From DASQPA01 sp963757335 (GTDB lineage Bacteria; Acidobacteriota; Thermoanaerobaculia; Multivoradales; UBA5704), in contig CAVWRJ010000013.1 of assembly GCA_963757335.1 (NCBI GenBank), forward strand, positions 372,001 to 436,000: 64,000 nt of DNA, read 5' to 3'. A program made the position numbers and the translations under genes. The notes under the pieces were generated by a model. That model had not been told where the DNA came from. It did no database searches and saw only the letters and a program-made list of their open reading frames with translations. This document shows, piece by piece, positions 18,629-28,888 of this stretch; the first letter of the stretch is position 1, and the number at the start of each line of letters is the position of its first letter.

Positions 18629-19186
18629 ATGCGCCGAACCTCGCTTCTCGTTCTTCCCTTAGCCGCCCTCCTGCCGCTCGTCGCCTGCTCGGGCAACGCC
18701 GCCCGCCAGCAGCCCGACTCGGCTGCCGCCCAGCTCTCCTTCGGGACCAACATGGCCCAGCGCGGCCTCTGGCAGGAAGCCCTCTTCCGCTTCCGCGAGG
18801 CCGAGCGCCTGGATCCCCAGAACTTCCGGGTCCACAACAACCTGGGGGTGGCCTATGAAGCGGCGGGCGATTACGACAGCGCCTTGAAGCAGTACAAACG
18901 CGCCCTGGAGATCTCGCCCAATAGCCGTGAGGCCAAGGCCAACTACGCGCGCTTCGTCGAGTTCTACCAGAGCTTCAAAGCCAAGCCCGGGGACAAGAAG
19001 GCCGCCACCGTCCCGACCGTCAACCCCGGCAAATCGGGCCCCTCGCGCCGGCCGCCCGCGCCGCCGACCCCGCCGCCCTCCCCGTTCGGCCCCGGCGATC
19101 CGGGCCGGCGCGGCGATCCGGGAGTCCCGCCCGAGCCCCAGCCGCCCAATGGCGTGAACCCGCCGCCGCCGGCGGCCGTCCGTTGA
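18629..19186 (+). CDS. TPR-repeat lipoprotein with proline-rich tail
   Basis: A 185-residue lipoprotein. The signal peptide ends in the lipobox LVAC with the lipidated Cys at residue 20. Residues about 35-110 contain two to three TPR motifs (LSFGTNMAQRGLWQEALFRF, then NLGVAYEAAGDYDSALKQYKRAL). The last 65 residues are Pro, Gly and Arg-rich and likely unstructured. TPR lipoproteins of this type scaffold envelope complexes. The next gene begins about 30 bases downstream with a strong ribosome site, so they are probably co-transcribed with the large Omp85-type gene. Confidence 0.8.
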   Translation: MRRTSLLVLPLAALLPLVACSGNAARQQPDSAAAQLSFGTNMAQRGLWQEALFRFREAERLDPQNFRVHNNLGVAYEAAGDYDSALKQYKRALEISPNSREAKANYARFVEFYQSFKAKPGDKKAATVPTVNPGKSGPSRRPPAPPTPPPSPFGPGDPGRRGDPGVPPEPQPPNGVNPPPPAAVR

Positions 19187-19215
19187 GAAGCCCGCGGAGC
19201 CCACAAGGAGGTACC

Positions 19216-19947
19216 ATGAACCATCGCCAGCGGACGATCCCCCTCTTCCCTACCCTGGTCACCCTGCTCGCCCTGGGGACCACCCTTTTGGCCGCCCCGT
19301 CGCTCTCGGCGGGCGCCATCGACGTCAAGCTCAAGCTGCCGCAGCGCGCGCGCCTCAACCTCCAGGGGCGCAAGTCGATCGCCGTCACCCCGTTCATCGT
19401 CGTCAGCCAGGAGGGCCAGGAGAAAGAGAAGGTCCTCGGCCGGGACGTCGACGTGCAGAAGGAGTTCGGCCGCTACTTGAGCAAGGTGCTGAAGCGCGAG
19501 ACCGAGCTCAAGGTGATCGACCCCGGGCCGGTCGACTTCCCGGTCTACGACGCCGACCAGCTGATCAAGCAGAAGGATTTCTGGCGCGCGCTCGGCGAGC
19601 GCACCCAGGCCGACCTCATCCTCTCCGGCAGCCTGGACTTCGACATCCAGGACAAGACCGGCTACCGGACCGAGGAGTACACCTCGCCGTTCAACGGCCA
19701 GCCCTACTACCGGCAGGTGCTGGTCGAGCAGACCGGCTTCCAGTACGACATCCTGATGCAGGTCTACGACGGCAAGACCGGCGACCTGCTCTACACGGAC
19801 AACTTCAAGGACTTCCAGAGCCAGGAGGGGCAGAAGGCGGACCCGTTGAAGGGCATGTTCGAGAACCTCCTGTCGCTCGAAGACCGCATCCTCGGGGTCT
19901 TCACGCAAAAAGAAGTCGAGGCCACCCGTACCCTTTTCACGCAATAG
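19216..19947 (+). CDS. Secreted protein of unknown function, envelope operon
   Basis: A 243-residue exported protein. ATG 19216 has AAGGAGG five bases upstream. The signal peptide is clear (about 1-34, ending LSAGA). The mature part begins with KGRKSIAVTPF-like sequence and has alternating strands and helices, with LILSGSLDFDIQ. The pattern resembles CsgG- or GNA1162-type periplasmic proteins that sense or bind at the outer membrane, but I cannot assign it. It lies between the TPR lipoprotein and the protease-propeller-Omp85 fusion, so a shared role in outer-membrane biogenesis or turnover is a reasonable inference. Confidence 0.65.
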   Translation: MNHRQRTIPLFPTLVTLLALGTTLLAAPSLSAGAIDVKLKLPQRARLNLQGRKSIAVTPFIVVSQEGQEKEKVLGRDVDVQKEFGRYLSKVLKRETELKVIDPGPVDFPVYDADQLIKQKDFWRALGERTQADLILSGSLDFDIQDKTGYRTEEYTSPFNGQPYYRQVLVEQTGFQYDILMQVYDGKTGDLLYTDNFKDFQSQEGQKADPLKGMFENLLSLEDRILGVFTQKEVEATRTLFTQ

Positions 19948-19963
19948 TGCGAAGGAGATCTCT

Positions 19964-22882
19964 TTGATCCGACCCTCTCATCGCCTGGCCCATCGCCTGG
20001 TTCTCCTCGGCCTGGCCGTCGCCCTGGCCGTTTCTGCCCGTCCGCTCGCGGCGCAGGTCTCCGGGTACGAAGGCAACCTGATCTTCGGCAAGAACAAGAT
20101 TCAGTATCGCCAGTTCGACTGGCACATCTACCACTCCCCGCACTTCAACGTCTATTACTACTCGGCCGAGGAACCGCTCCTGCCCAAGGTCGTGTCGTTC
20201 GCCGAGAGCGCCTACGACCAGCTGTCGCGGGAGTTCAACTACCAGATCAAGGATCCGGTGCCGCTCCTCTTTTACCAGACCCATTCCGCCTTCGAGCAGA
20301 ACAACGTCATCCTGAACTTCATCGAGGAGGGGATCGGTGCTTTCGCGAGCCCGGCCCGCTTCCGCATGGTCATGCCGGTCGATTCGCCCGACCCCGGCCT
20401 GATCAAGCTGATCCTCCACGAGCTCACCCACATTTTCCAGTACCACATCCTCTACTCGGGCAACCTGGCCCGCTCGCTCGCCTCCGGCCCGCCTACCTGG
20501 TTCATCGAGGGCATGGCGAGCTACATGGCGAAGGACGAGCAGGCGAGCGACCGGATGTTCCTTCGCGACTTCGTCGTCAACGACCGCATCCCCTCGATCC
20601 GCCAGGACGTCGAGGGCTACCCGGCCTACCGCTACGGCCACGCGGTTTTCGACTTCATCGAGGAACGCTGGGGGAAGGAAGGGTTCTTAGACTTCGTCGA
20701 CGAGATGCGCAACACGATCGGGGGCCGGGTCGACCGCGCCTTGAAGCGCGCCTTCAAGCTCGAGCCGGAGGACTTCGACATCGAGTTCCGGCGCTGGCTG
20801 CGGAAGAAATACCTGGGCGAGCTGGTGAAGACCGGCGAGCCTTCCGACTTCGGCCGCCTGTTCCGCGAGAAGGACAAGGAGATCGCCCTCGCCACCTCGC
20901 CCTCGGCCTCGCCCTCGGGCGACCTGGTGGCCGCCATGGGGAACGTCGGCGGCGACCTGGGGGTGGTGCTCTTCGACAGCGCCAAGCGGGTCCACCTGAG
21001 AAACCTGACCTCCAACCACGCCAAGGAGTACCAGTACCTCTCGGGGCAGTTCCTCACCGCTGGCCGCGGCATGGGCCGTGACCTCGCCTTCTCGCCCGAC
21101 GGCAACACCATCGCCTGCTTCGCCAAGCGGGAGCGCGGCCGGAGCCTCATGCTCCTGGACGTGCTCCACGGCGGCATCCGCCGGATCATCGAGATGAACG
21201 AGGTCGAGCAGCAGCAGGGGCCGGCCTGGAGCCCCGACGGCAAGCATGTCGCCTTCGCCGGCTACATGAAAGGCCAGTTCGACGTCTTCAGCATCGACCT
21301 GGACACCCTGGCGATCACCAACCTCACCAACGACGACATCTTCGACGGCGCCCCGACCTTCTCGCCGGACGGCCGCTCGGTCGTCTTCGTCTCCTCGGTG
21401 GGCAAGGGCAGCGGCACCAACAAGCTCTTCCGCGTCGACCTGGACAAGCCGGGCCAGCGCTTCCAGCTGACGACGGTCGAGGGCAACGACAACGACCCGA
21501 TCTACTCGCCCGACGGCAAGCGGATCTACTTCACCTCCGACCGCGACGGCACCGACAACATCTACAGCCTGGAGGTCGAGACCGGCAAGGTCCAGCAGTA
21601 CACGAACGTCGTCACCGGCGCCTTCATGCCGACCGTCCTCCGGAGCAAGGAGGGCAAGGAGCGGCTGGTCTTCACCGGCTACTGGAAGGGCAACCTCGAC
21701 CTCTACGTGACCGACACCGACCAGCCGGTCCGCGAGGCGGCGGCCGAGAAGCCGACGCCGGCCCCGGCCAAGGCGCAGGATCTGCCGAAGTACGAGCCCG
21801 ACATCCAGGTGACGGTCGACAACAGCAACAAGGAGAAGTACTCCGGCCGCAAGTACTTCCTGGAGGACGCCCAGGCCTACGCCGGAGTGCAGAGCGACCA
21901 GACCGTCCTCGGCCAGGTGCAGCTCAACTTCTCCGACTACCTGGGCGACCGCCGGATCATCGCCAACTTCTCGTCGATCGAGAGCTTCTCGAACTTCGAC
22001 TTCGTCTACGCCAACCTGTCGCATCGCCAGCAGTGGCAGTTCGAGGTGTTCGACCATCGCACCTTCTACATCGCCCAGGACACGACCGGCTTCCTGACCC
22101 GCGGCCGCGCCGCCTTCCAGGAGACCGGGGGCTTGGCCTCGCTCATCTACCCTTTCACCTTCTACCACCGGGCCGAGATCGGCCTGGGCTACATCGTCCG
22201 CAAGATCGACTTCCAGCAGTTCGCCGTCGACGCTAAGGGCAACTTCATTCCCGTCGTCGTGCCGATCAGCGACAACTTCCCCCTCCTCCAGGCCTCGTTC
22301 ATCGGCGACACGGCGCGCTTCTCCGAGGCGGGGCCGAGCTCCGGTCATCGCTACCGCCTGGAGTTGAGCTACGCGCCGTCGACCAAGGGTGGCGGCAGCG
22401 AGTTCACGACCCTGACTCTCGACGCTCGGCAGTACGTGCCGCTGACGCTCCGGAGCGGCTTCGCCTTCCGCGCCTTCGCCGGCACCAGCAGCGGCAAAAC
22501 GCCCAACCCGTTCTTCTTCGGCGGCCTGGACACCCTCCGCGCCTTCGACTACGCGACGATCGTCGGCGACCGCGCCTTTTTCGCCAACGCCGAGTTCCGC
22601 TTCCCCCTGATCGACGTGCTGGCCACTCCGGTGCTCGGCTTCCGGGGGATCCGGGGCGTCATCTTCTTGGATACCGGCGGTGCCTACTTCCACCGCTTCC
22701 AGCGCTTCCAGTACTACAGCGGAGAGACCAAGACGCTCAAGGACGGCGTCGCCTCCTACGGCTGGGGGTTGACGGTCAACCTCCTGGGCCTGGACGTCAA
22801 CTGGGACTTCGCCAAGCAGTGGGACTTGAAGAACCAGCTGAGCGGCTTCCGCACCGACTTCTGGATCGGTACCCGCTTCTAA
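19964..22882 (+). CDS. Fusion of MA-type metallopeptidase, TolB-like propeller and Omp85 barrel
   Basis: A 972-residue exported protein with TTG start and GAAGGAG seven bases upstream. Signal peptide about 1-31. Residues about 50-270 are a gluzincin-like domain: HELTH at 152-156 and WFIEGMASY with Glu182 as likely third zinc ligand. Residues about 300-590 hold TolB/PD40 repeats such as DLAFSPDGNTIACFA, GPAWSPDGKHVAFAG, APTFSPDGRSVVFVS and DPIYSPDGKRIYFTS. Residues about 640-972 form a BamA/surface-antigen-type barrel that ends in RF, with a terminal Phe as needed for barrel insertion. So a peptidase and sensor domain are tethered to an outer-membrane barrel. Related fusions occur in Acidobacteriota-like and Bacteroidota proteins; substrate unknown. 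Confidence 0.85.
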   Translation: MIRPSHRLAHRLVLLGLAVALAVSARPLAAQVSGYEGNLIFGKNKIQYRQFDWHIYHSPHFNVYYYSAEEPLLPKVVSFAESAYDQLSREFNYQIKDPVPLLFYQTHSAFEQNNVILNFIEEGIGAFASPARFRMVMPVDSPDPGLIKLILHELTHIFQYHILYSGNLARSLASGPPTWFIEGMASYMAKDEQASDRMFLRDFVVNDRIPSIRQDVEGYPAYRYGHAVFDFIEERWGKEGFLDFVDEMRNTIGGRVDRALKRAFKLEPEDFDIEFRRWLRKKYLGELVKTGEPSDFGRLFREKDKEIALATSPSASPSGDLVAAMGNVGGDLGVVLFDSAKRVHLRNLTSNHAKEYQYLSGQFLTAGRGMGRDLAFSPDGNTIACFAKRERGRSLMLLDVLHGGIRRIIEMNEVEQQQGPAWSPDGKHVAFAGYMKGQFDVFSIDLDTLAITNLTNDDIFDGAPTFSPDGRSVVFVSSVGKGSGTNKLFRVDLDKPGQRFQLTTVEGNDNDPIYSPDGKRIYFTSDRDGTDNIYSLEVETGKVQQYTNVVTGAFMPTVLRSKEGKERLVFTGYWKGNLDLYVTDTDQPVREAAAEKPTPAPAKAQDLPKYEPDIQVTVDNSNKEKYSGRKYFLEDAQAYAGVQSDQTVLGQVQLNFSDYLGDRRIIANFSSIESFSNFDFVYANLSHRQQWQFEVFDHRTFYIAQDTTGFLTRGRAAFQETGGLASLIYPFTFYHRAEIGLGYIVRKIDFQQFAVDAKGNFIPVVVPISDNFPLLQASFIGDTARFSEAGPSSGHRYRLELSYAPSTKGGGSEFTTLTLDARQYVPLTLRSGFAFRAFAGTSSGKTPNPFFFGGLDTLRAFDYATIVGDRAFFANAEFRFPLIDVLATPVLGFRGIRGVIFLDTGGAYFHRFQRFQYYSGETKTLKDGVASYGWGLTVNLLGLDVNWDFAKQWDLKNQLSGFRTDFWIGTRF

Positions 22883-22912
22883 GCGACCCCTTTCCGCATC
22901 CCCTCTCCCGAG

Positions 22913-22944
22913 GCGCCCGGCTCCGGCCGGGCGCTTCTGTTTGG
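22913..22944 (+). terminator. Intrinsic terminator after the Omp85 fusion gene
   Basis: GCGCCCGG (22913-22920) pairs with CCGGGCGC (22927-22934) and is followed by TTCTGTTTGG. It lies 30 bases after the stop codon. Confidence 0.65.
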
Positions 22945-22948
22945 GGGG

Positions 22949-23035
22949 CTCGTGTCCCGGTTTGAGCTCGCGGCCTGCTCCTTCGGGCGCTCCGCGCAGC
23001 CAGTCACAGGCCCGGAGCTCAAACCAGGACACGAG
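22949..23035 (+). repeat. Intergenic palindromic element, copy B
   Basis: Arms at 22949-22969 and 23015-23035 are inverted repeats matching at 20 of 21 positions (left arm CTCGTGTCCCGGTTTGAGCTC is cut here to its ends CTCGTGTCC and GAGCTC). Inner GGCCTG also pairs with CAGGCC. The centre CTCCTTCGGGCGC-CCGCGCAGCCAGTC is shared with copies A and E. The arms differ in sequence from those copies but still pair with each other. Confidence 0.8.
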
Positions 23036-23051
23036 GTTCGAGAGGCCTTCC

Positions 23052-23080
23052 TTGTGGCATTCCCGTTGCGGGGATACAAT
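23052..23080 (+). promoter_or_regulatory. Promoter for the phosphodiesterase-like gene
   Basis: TTGTGG (23052-23057) and TACAAT (23075-23080) are separated by 17 bases. ATG follows 11 bases after the -10 box, so the message would have almost no leader. Confidence 0.55.
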
Positions 23081-23091
23081 TTCCTCCATCT

Positions 23092-23853
23092 ATGCGCCTC
23101 CAGGTGCTCGGCGGGTTCGGGGGGGAAAGCCGCGATTGCCGGATGACCTGCCTGTTGATCAACGGGTCGATCGCGCTCGACGCCGGCTCGCTCTCTCAGG
23201 TGCTGTCCATCGAGCGGCAGGTCGAGGTGCACTCGATCCTCCTCTCCCACTCCCACATGGACCACACCAACTCGCTGCCGTTCTTCATCGAGAACGTCTA
23301 CGGCAAGAGCGAGCGGCCGATCGAGATCCACGCCTCGGAGGCGACGGTCTACGCCATCCGCAAGTACCTCTTCAACAATGCCACCTGGCCGGACTTCACC
23401 CGCCTGCCCAACCACCTGCTGCCGGCGATGCGCTTCACGGAGTTCGAGAGCGAGGTGCCGCTGACGATCGACGGGGTCACCTTCACCCCCATCCCCGTCG
23501 ACCACCTGGTGCCGACCCACGGCTTCCTCATCGAGCAGGACGGCGTGGCCGTCCTCTGGTCCTCCGATACCGGCCCCACCCAGCGCCTCTGGGAGGTCGC
23601 GAACCGCACCCCGAACTTGAAGGCCGTCTGCATCGAAACGAGCTTCGACAACTCCCTCCAGGAGGTGGCGGACATCTCCCTCCACCTGACCCCCCGGACC
23701 CTGGAGACCGAGCTCCGCAAGCTCCAGAAGCGGGTGCCCATCCTCATCCACCACCTGAAACCCCCGTGCGTCGAGAAGATCCACGAGGAGGTGAGGCGGC
23801 TGGGGAATCCGGACATCGAGTTTCTGGAGCAGGGGAAGGAATACCGGTTTTAA
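23092..23853 (+). CDS. Metallo-beta-lactamase-fold phosphodiesterase (class II cAMP PDE-like)
   Basis: A 253-residue cytoplasmic hydrolase. The binuclear zinc motif HSHMDH (53-58 region: His53, His55, Asp57, His58) is followed by further ligand regions PVDHLVPTHGF and WSSDTGPT, and a late ILIHHLKPP. The order and the GG-rich N-terminus, MRLQVLGGFGGESRDCRMTC, fit the class II 3',5'-cyclic nucleotide phosphodiesterase or tRNase Z-like branch. Substrate remains uncertain, so cyclic AMP turnover is only a candidate role. The start is set by the promoter position, with no ribosome site visible. Confidence 0.8.
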   Translation: MRLQVLGGFGGESRDCRMTCLLINGSIALDAGSLSQVLSIERQVEVHSILLSHSHMDHTNSLPFFIENVYGKSERPIEIHASEATVYAIRKYLFNNATWPDFTRLPNHLLPAMRFTEFESEVPLTIDGVTFTPIPVDHLVPTHGFLIEQDGVAVLWSSDTGPTQRLWEVANRTPNLKAVCIETSFDNSLQEVADISLHLTPRTLETELRKLQKRVPILIHHLKPPCVEKIHEEVRRLGNPDIEFLEQGKEYRF

Positions 23854-23891
23854 GCTGTGGTAAATTCCTGGGGTTACGAAGGGAGGGTGAA

Positions 23892-24170
23892 ATGAGCCTG
23901 AAGGACATGACTCCGCACACCGGGAAGCATGCCAAAGTCAAAGCGGTTCGTCCCGTCGGCCTGGTATCCAAGGCGAGGAGCTCGGACGCCGAGCTCACGG
24001 AGGAGTTCGAGCGCGTCAAGGCGTTGGTCATCGATCTCGCGGCCGGCTTGGAGGCCTGCGGTGACAGGCTCGACGTGTCCTTGAGCAACATCGACCTCAC
24101 CCTGCAGTCGCTCGCCGCACAGAAAGAGCGTATCCAGGTCCTGGAGCGGGGGCTGGGGATTGAGCGATAG
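23892..24170 (+). CDS. Small coiled-coil hypothetical protein
   Basis: A 92-residue protein. The ATG is preceded by GGGAGGG. The first 35 residues are basic and disordered-looking. The rest, from about ELTEEFERVKALVIDLAAGL to IQVLERGLG, has a heptad pattern of Leu, Val and Ile and would form a coiled coil. No family is recognised. Its end overlaps the next small gene by 11 bases, so the two are likely co-translated and may pair. Confidence 0.55.
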   Translation: MSLKDMTPHTGKHAKVKAVRPVGLVSKARSSDAELTEEFERVKALVIDLAAGLEACGDRLDVSLSNIDLTLQSLAAQKERIQVLERGLGIER

Positions 24171-24513
24171 GGCACTTGAGACCTTCAAGGGCCTCCGGGG
24201 TCTACTCGAAGATATCCTGGCTCCCACCGTTGGCCGGCTCGAAGTCAGGGTGGCCGGTCTAGGTGAGCGCTGTGACCGGATGGCCTCCGAGATCAAGGAG
24301 AACCGCATCGCCCATGAAGCCCTCCTGCGCGATCTCACCGAACAGATGGCGATCTTGAACGGCCGCTTGAGCAAGCTCGAGGGGCGTACGGATGGCATGA
24401 AATCCGAGCTGACACTGGCGCTCCAACTCGAGATGCTCAAGATCGCTCAGGGATTCCAGCCGATCCACGGGACGGCTCGCGGCTCCCTGCCGGCTTCGGA
24501 GGAGGGTGCTTAG
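24160..24513 (+). CDS. Small coiled-coil hypothetical protein, partner of preceding gene
   Basis: A 117-residue protein that appears to start at TTG 24160, inside the end of the preceding gene. It is mostly helical with regular hydrophobic spacing, for example RLEVRVAGLGERCDRMASEI and LTEQMAILNGRLSKLEGRTD. The last 20 residues are less ordered. No known domain. Two adjacent coiled-coil proteins with overlapping ends suggest a heteromeric partner pair, but this is inference. About 100 bases without a gene follow. Confidence 0.5.
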   Translation: MSDRALETFKGLRGLLEDILAPTVGRLEVRVAGLGERCDRMASEIKENRIAHEALLRDLTEQMAILNGRLSKLEGRTDGMKSELTLALQLEMLKIAQGFQPIHGTARGSLPASEEGA

Positions 24514-24612
24514 CAGCCGAGGGAAAGGATCCCCATAGGAAGTGGTATCTCCTGACCTCTACCCCTGCCCCTTGGGCTGACATCCTGCCTCTTCCGTGTT
24601 ACCTTTGCCCAG

Positions 24613-25563
24613 GTGGTCCCCCCGTTTCAATCCGAGCTTTCAGGGCGACGTCGCGCGCCGGCTCCCGCCTGGCAGCAGGCTGAGCTCTTCTTCTGCGAGC
24701 CGGCGGCGCCCGTGGCGGCGAGCCCGGTGCCCGTCGCCGCGCCCGTCCCCGCGGCCGCTGCCCCGGTAAAGCCGGCCGGCCCTCCCCTCCGGGTCGTCGT
24801 CCTCGGCTCGGGGAGCGGCGGCAACTGCGTCGTCGTCGAGTCCGGTCCGCACCGCATCCTGATCGACGCCGGTTTCGCCTGCCGGGAGATCGAGCGCCGT
24901 TTGGCGGCGGTGGGGGTCGATCCCAAATCGCTCTCGGCTCTGATCCTCACCCACGAGCACGTCGACCACTGCCGGGGCGCCGCGCGGCTCGCCAAGCGCC
25001 ACCGGCTGCCGATCTACGCCACCCGCGGCACGCTCGACGGCTGGGGTTTCCGGCCGGAGGTGGCGGCGGCGGCGGTCGTCCTGCGCTCGGGGGAGCCGGT
25101 CGAGATCTCGGGGTTCGTCGTCGAGCCCTTCGCCATCCCGCACGACGCCAGAGAGCCGGTCGGCTTCCTCGTCGAGGACGGCGCCGGCCGCCGGATGGGC
25201 TTAGCGGGCGACATCGGGAGCCGCACCCGACTCGCCTGGGCCCGTCTGGCCGAGGTCGACCTCCTGCTCCTGGAGGCCAACCACGATCTCGACATGCTGC
25301 GCACCGGCCCCTATCCCTGGGCGCTGAAACAGCGGGTCGCCGGACGCCACGGCCACCTCTCGAACCGGGAGGCGGCCGAGGGTATCCCCGAGCTGGTCTC
25401 CTCCCGGCTGCGCTGCGTTGCGCTCTACCACCTCTCGCGCACCAACAACCTGCCGGCGCTCGCCGCGGCGGCGGTGGCGGAGGCCCTGGAGCGGGAGGGC
25501 TGCCGGGCGGCGCTCGCGGTGACCGACCAGTTCCAACCGAGCCCCTGGCTCGAAGCCACGTAA
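24613..25563 (+). CDS. Metallo-beta-lactamase-fold hydrolase, WalJ/YycJ-like
   Basis: A 316-residue protein from GTG 24613. The first 55 residues are Ala/Pro-rich and atypical, so a later start near PPLRVVVLGSGSGG (residue 57) is possible. The core begins LGSGSGGNCVVVESG, then IDAGFACREIERRL, HEHVDH at 114-119, a late IPHDAREPVGF, and GHLSNREAAEGI. These fit the YycJ/WalJ group of exonuclease-like hydrolases. It ends 21 bases before purS and likely heads the purine operon transcript. A true link with purine synthesis is not known. Confidence 0.8.
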   Translation: MVPPFQSELSGRRRAPAPAWQQAELFFCEPAAPVAASPVPVAAPVPAAAAPVKPAGPPLRVVVLGSGSGGNCVVVESGPHRILIDAGFACREIERRLAAVGVDPKSLSALILTHEHVDHCRGAARLAKRHRLPIYATRGTLDGWGFRPEVAAAAVVLRSGEPVEISGFVVEPFAIPHDAREPVGFLVEDGAGRRMGLAGDIGSRTRLAWARLAEVDLLLLEANHDLDMLRTGPYPWALKQRVAGRHGHLSNREAAEGIPELVSSRLRCVALYHLSRTNNLPALAAAAVAEALEREGCRAALAVTDQFQPSPWLEAT

Positions 25564-25584
25564 AGACCCGAGGAGATTTCAAAA

Positions 25585-25842
25585 GTGAGAGCGAGAGTGA
25601 CCGTCTATCCGCGGCGCGAAATCCTCGATCCGCAGGGCAAAGCGATCGAGAACGCCCTGCGCCGTGTCGGCTTCCCCGGCGTGGAATCGGTGCGGGCCGG
25701 CAAGTGCTTCGACATCCGCCTCGGCGCTACCGATCCCCAGGCGGCGGAAGCCGAGCTCAAGGCGATGTGCGAGAAGCTCCTCGCCAACACCGTCGTCGAG
25801 GACTTCGCGGTCGAGCTCCTGGCGGGAGGGGACGAGCCGTGA
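25585..25842 (+). CDS. purS: Phosphoribosylformylglycinamidine synthase subunit PurS
   Basis: PurS is the small bridging subunit that joins PurQ and PurL in the FGAM synthase complex, step four of purine synthesis. The 85-residue length is normal. Family pattern seen: VTVYPRREILDPQGKAIENAL, VESVRAGKCFDIRLG and a C-terminal helix with MCEKLLANTVVEDFAVEL. Start GTG has GAGGAG upstream. It overlaps purQ by GTGA. Confidence 0.95.
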   Translation: MRARVTVYPRREILDPQGKAIENALRRVGFPGVESVRAGKCFDIRLGATDPQAAEAELKAMCEKLLANTVVEDFAVELLAGGDEP

Positions 25843-26575
25843 GGTGCGGGGTCGTCGTCTTCCCGGGCAGCAACTGCGACCACGACGTCTATCACGTCTT
25901 GAAGCATGTGATGGGCCAGGACGTCTCGTTCCTCTGGCACGACGAGGAGACGCTCCAGGGTGCCGAGCTCGTCGTGCTCCCCGGCGGTTTCGCCTACGGC
26001 GACTACCTGCGGGCCGGGGCGCTCGCCGCTCTCTCGCCGGTGATGGCGGCGGTCAAACGGCACGCCGAGGCCGGCGGGCTCGTGCTGGGGATCTGCAACG
26101 GCTTCCAGGTCCTTCTCGAAGCCGGGCTCCTCCCGGGCGCCATGCGGCGGAACGAAAACCTCCGCTTCCTCTGCCAGGACGTCTATCTGAAGGTCGAGCG
26201 CAACGACCTGCCGTTCACCCGCGACCTTGCCGTCGGCCAGGTGCTCCGGCTCCCCATCGCCCACGCCGAGGGCAACTACGAGGACTCCCCGGAGCGGTTG
26301 GACGCCCTGGAGGCGGCGGGCCAGGTGGTCTTCCGCTACGTCCAGCCCGACGGCTCCCCCGCGGCCGGCTCGGGGACCGCCGACGAGTGGAACCCCAACG
26401 GCGCGGCCCGGGCCATCGGCGGCATCGCCAATGCCCGCGGCAACGTCCTCGGCCTCATGCCCCACCCCGAGCGCTGCGCCGAGGAGATTCTCGGCAACAC
26501 CGACGGCTTGAAGCTCCTCCAGAGCTCGGTCCAACTCGGAGCGCCGGTCGTAGCGTCAGGGTACGGAGGGCGGCG

Positions 26576-26579
<4 letters not shown>
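25839..26579 (+). CDS. purQ: Phosphoribosylformylglycinamidine synthase, glutaminase subunit PurQ
   Basis: PurQ hydrolyses glutamine and passes ammonia to PurL. The 246-residue protein starts at GTG 25839, overlapping the purS stop, with no ribosome site needed under coupling. The triad is visible: Cys86 in LGICNGFQVL, His209 and Glu211 in LMPHPER. The oxyanion-region motif VVLPGGFAYGDYLRAG is intact. Length is slightly longer than the usual 225-230 because of a C-terminal extension. It overlaps purL by ATGA. Confidence 0.96.
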
Positions 26580-28796
<2,217 letters not shown>

Positions 28797-28835
28797 GCCG
28801 AGAATTTAGCGACCGGCGGTTTCGTTCCTACTGAA

Positions 28836-28858
28836 GCGGGAAGCGATCCCGCCTTTTC
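28836..28858 (+). terminator. Intrinsic terminator between purL and purF
   Basis: GCGGGA (28836-28841), loop AGCGA, TCCCGC (28847-28852), then CTTTTCT. It sits 40 bases after the purL stop and 30 before purF, so purF may have its own promoter or be reached by partial read-through. Confidence 0.75.
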
Positions 28859-28888
28859 TGCCTTTGAGTCCGGACGGGGGCACCTTTT

